DNA of 64,000 nucleotides, taken from the NCBI GenBank assembly GCA_036937835.1, contig CM072874.1:9748001-9812000 (forward strand), written 5' to 3'. This DNA is from Pampus argenteus (taxonomy: Eukaryota; Chordata; Actinopteri; Scombriformes; Stromateidae). The position numbers were made by a program, and so were the translations under genes. Below, piece by piece: positions 56,177 through 59,100 of the stretch; position 1 is the first letter of the stretch; each line of letters starts with the position of its first letter. The notes below the pieces were generated by a model. It made no database searches and was not told the DNA's origin. It saw only the letters and a program-made list of their open reading frames with translations.

Positions 56177-59100
56177 TATTAGGTTTAAAAGCTTCAGCAC
56201 CATGGATAGAGACAGGGACAGCAACAAGCCTTGATCGGAAATGGGAGTTCTTCACATCTACTTCGCTTCCCATGGACATTTCAAATGTTCAGGCTTTGTT
56301 TACTTGGCATTTGCAGGGCTGTCAGTAGGAGGGTCTCAGATTCAAACTAATAGATCTGAGCACACATTACTCATTTTTCTCTGATGTAAATATAGCAAAT
56401 ACCGAGATCTCATCCAGCTGTTGATGTTATCATTACATAAACATTGTTTAAATTTTGTGAAACTTAATTTTGTTGAGGTGCTTTGCATGTTTTGTGCATT
56501 TTCTTACAATGATACAAACTTTCTTAGATTAATTTTTTTAAACTGTATCATTAGATCTACTGTGTTAACTTAAATCATATGATGTGTTCTTGAGTTTCAT
56601 ATTATGTTCAATGTCAGTTCTACTGCGATTTTGTCACAGCTTAGTTACATACACAGTAAATTAATGTTCATGGTTCAGCATAGAATAACTGTACATGAAC
56701 CAATATGAACTAATATGAACTGTCCTATTTTCATACTGAGTATTTGATTCATTTTATTCCTGGGTGAATGAATCACAGCTTCTTGTTTTCAGCTGTGGTT
56801 TGACACAGCAGGATAGTTGTAAACACTACATGCTTTTTTTGGTCAGACCTCCTTAAATAAGTCAGTAATTTCACTATACTTGGAAAGGATGGGGGTTCTG
56901 TGCAGGAATGCCTTCATCAATGTTATCCGTATAGCACCGGATCAGTTGTACTGTGGGGCCTGAGGCCCCGCCAGTGTAGCTGCCATGCTGCCCTCATTAC
57001 AGTAATGATCTCCCAGTACACAGCTCCCACGTGAGGCCCCATCAACACACTGACTCTGACTGCACCTCACATTCTCCTCACCTCTTTCCCTCTAATACAT
57101 ACATACACACACTCAAAAAACATGTGGTGACAGTTTCTGTGCACCACTCCACAATGGGAGGCAGAGGAATGTTTACAACATGAATAGAAATAATAAGAAA
57201 TAATAAGATTTCATAAAATATGCAAGATTAGCAATAAGCAGAGATTTTGACATTCCAAGCAAGGGACTGTAAGTTATTGGATTTTCAATTTACATAAATA
57301 GGCTTCAAAATTGATCTTGTGTCACACCTGTGTCTTCATCAATGGTGAAAGTGCCCAGTCCGCTGCCTCCTTTGACAGAGTACCTCAACACACCATCTCG
57401 TCCCCTGTCGTCGTCCTTTGCACTGACTGTCAGAACGCTTGTGCCAGCACGAGAGTTCTCTTTCACTGAGCCTCTCACAGTAAAGTCGGAGAAGTAGGGT
57501 GCGTACAAATTCTCATTGACATCCACTACCTGAAGAAATAAAATAGAAAATAATTTATTTTATTTTTTAATGAAAAATTATGTAACATATACACAGTATG
57601 AAGGTTAGAACAGATTAGTATAAGACTATTATACCAGCATTGCCTTTAATTATCTAACAGATATCAGAACTTCACATCCACTGACAACATGATTAAGCTT
57701 TCACAGCCAGTAATTGTTTTGATATATTGATTATTTACTTTGCTAATTTACCCAAGAAGTGTGTGTGTGTGCATGTGTGCGTGTGTGTGTGTGTGTGTGT
57801 ATGTGTGTGTGTGTCTGGTTGTGTTACGTACCTCCACCTCCACAAATGTCTGACTGCTGAGGCTGGGTTCTCCCCTGTCTTCAGCAAACAGGGTCAGATT
57901 ATAAAACTGTTGTTTCTCAAAGTCCAGGTCCTTCCTTATCCTCAGCACCCCACTCACAGCATCGATCTGTACACAAAACATTACAATCCCATACATCATA
58001 GACTGTCAATAAAACAAGAATTAACATATGCAACAGTATACACAATAAAAGAGCAATTTACCTCAAAAGTGCGATTGAAGTCATTGAACAAGTAGTATCG
58101 GACCTGTCCACCAGGGCCGATGTCTGGGTCCTTAGCCTGCACCCATGTAATCACAGCCCCTAGTGGGAGGTCCTCCAGTACACGAGCACTATAGATGCTA
58201 GGAATGAAAGCTGGGGCGCAATCATTGACATCCTCCACTATTATACTTAGAGTAGTCACTGATGACCTTCGGGTGCCTTTTTCAGCCTTGTCTCTCACCT
58301 CAATCTTCAATGTGAATATTGCGACGGTTTCCCTGTCCAAGTGGCTAGCGACAAATACACTTCCAGTTTCGCTGTCAATACCAAACTGGGGGACACTGGT
58401 CTGTAAAATGTAGGACAGCTGTCCATTTTGACCCATATCTTTGTCGAATGCAGTGATGGTAATAACTTCCATACCAATGGCAGAGTTCTCTGAAACAAGA
58501 GCATAGAAACTGTCCTGATAAAACTGGGGGTCGTTGTCATTAGCATCCTCAATGATCACAGACAATAACCTCCAACTGGACATTTGAGGGATGCCCTGAT
58601 CATAGATGGTGATATTGAGTAAGTAACGATCTGATCGCTCACGGTCAAGTGGCTGCAATACAGTTATCAACCCAGTCTCCATGTTGATATTGAAGCAGTT
58701 TTCTTTATTACCATCAGATATGGAAAAGAGGACACAACCATTGAAGCCTGTATCACCATCTCGTGCTTTCACCTGAAATACGCTGGCACCAGCAGCGAGG
58801 TCTTCTCTCACTAGAATGCTAGTAGGCAACGCCTCAAACTGTGGAGCATGTTTGTTCATGGAGAAAAAGTCTGTATATCTCTCATCTGGTCTTGGTCTCG
58901 CCATGGCAGATGCTTTTGAGAGCATTTTTTCTGCCAACAACTGGGCTACCCTGGTCTCCTTGCAGGTGAACCCCCTGGATGGCATCCTGCCCCTCACCAC
59001 AGATACATTCACAAACATTGGATCAGAGAATATCTCTCCATCTGTTGCACCTACTTTCAAATTGAATACTCCACTTTTTAAATTAGCCACTGCTAATGAT

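Noticed and set aside
39417..57966. Suspicion that the gene is fat1, which lies next to mtnr1a in human.
   Set aside because: Diagnostic strings (LPERDRNKRGEP, INATSPEGQ, SLDDSYVERRRA) and the chordc1 neighbour fit FAT3.
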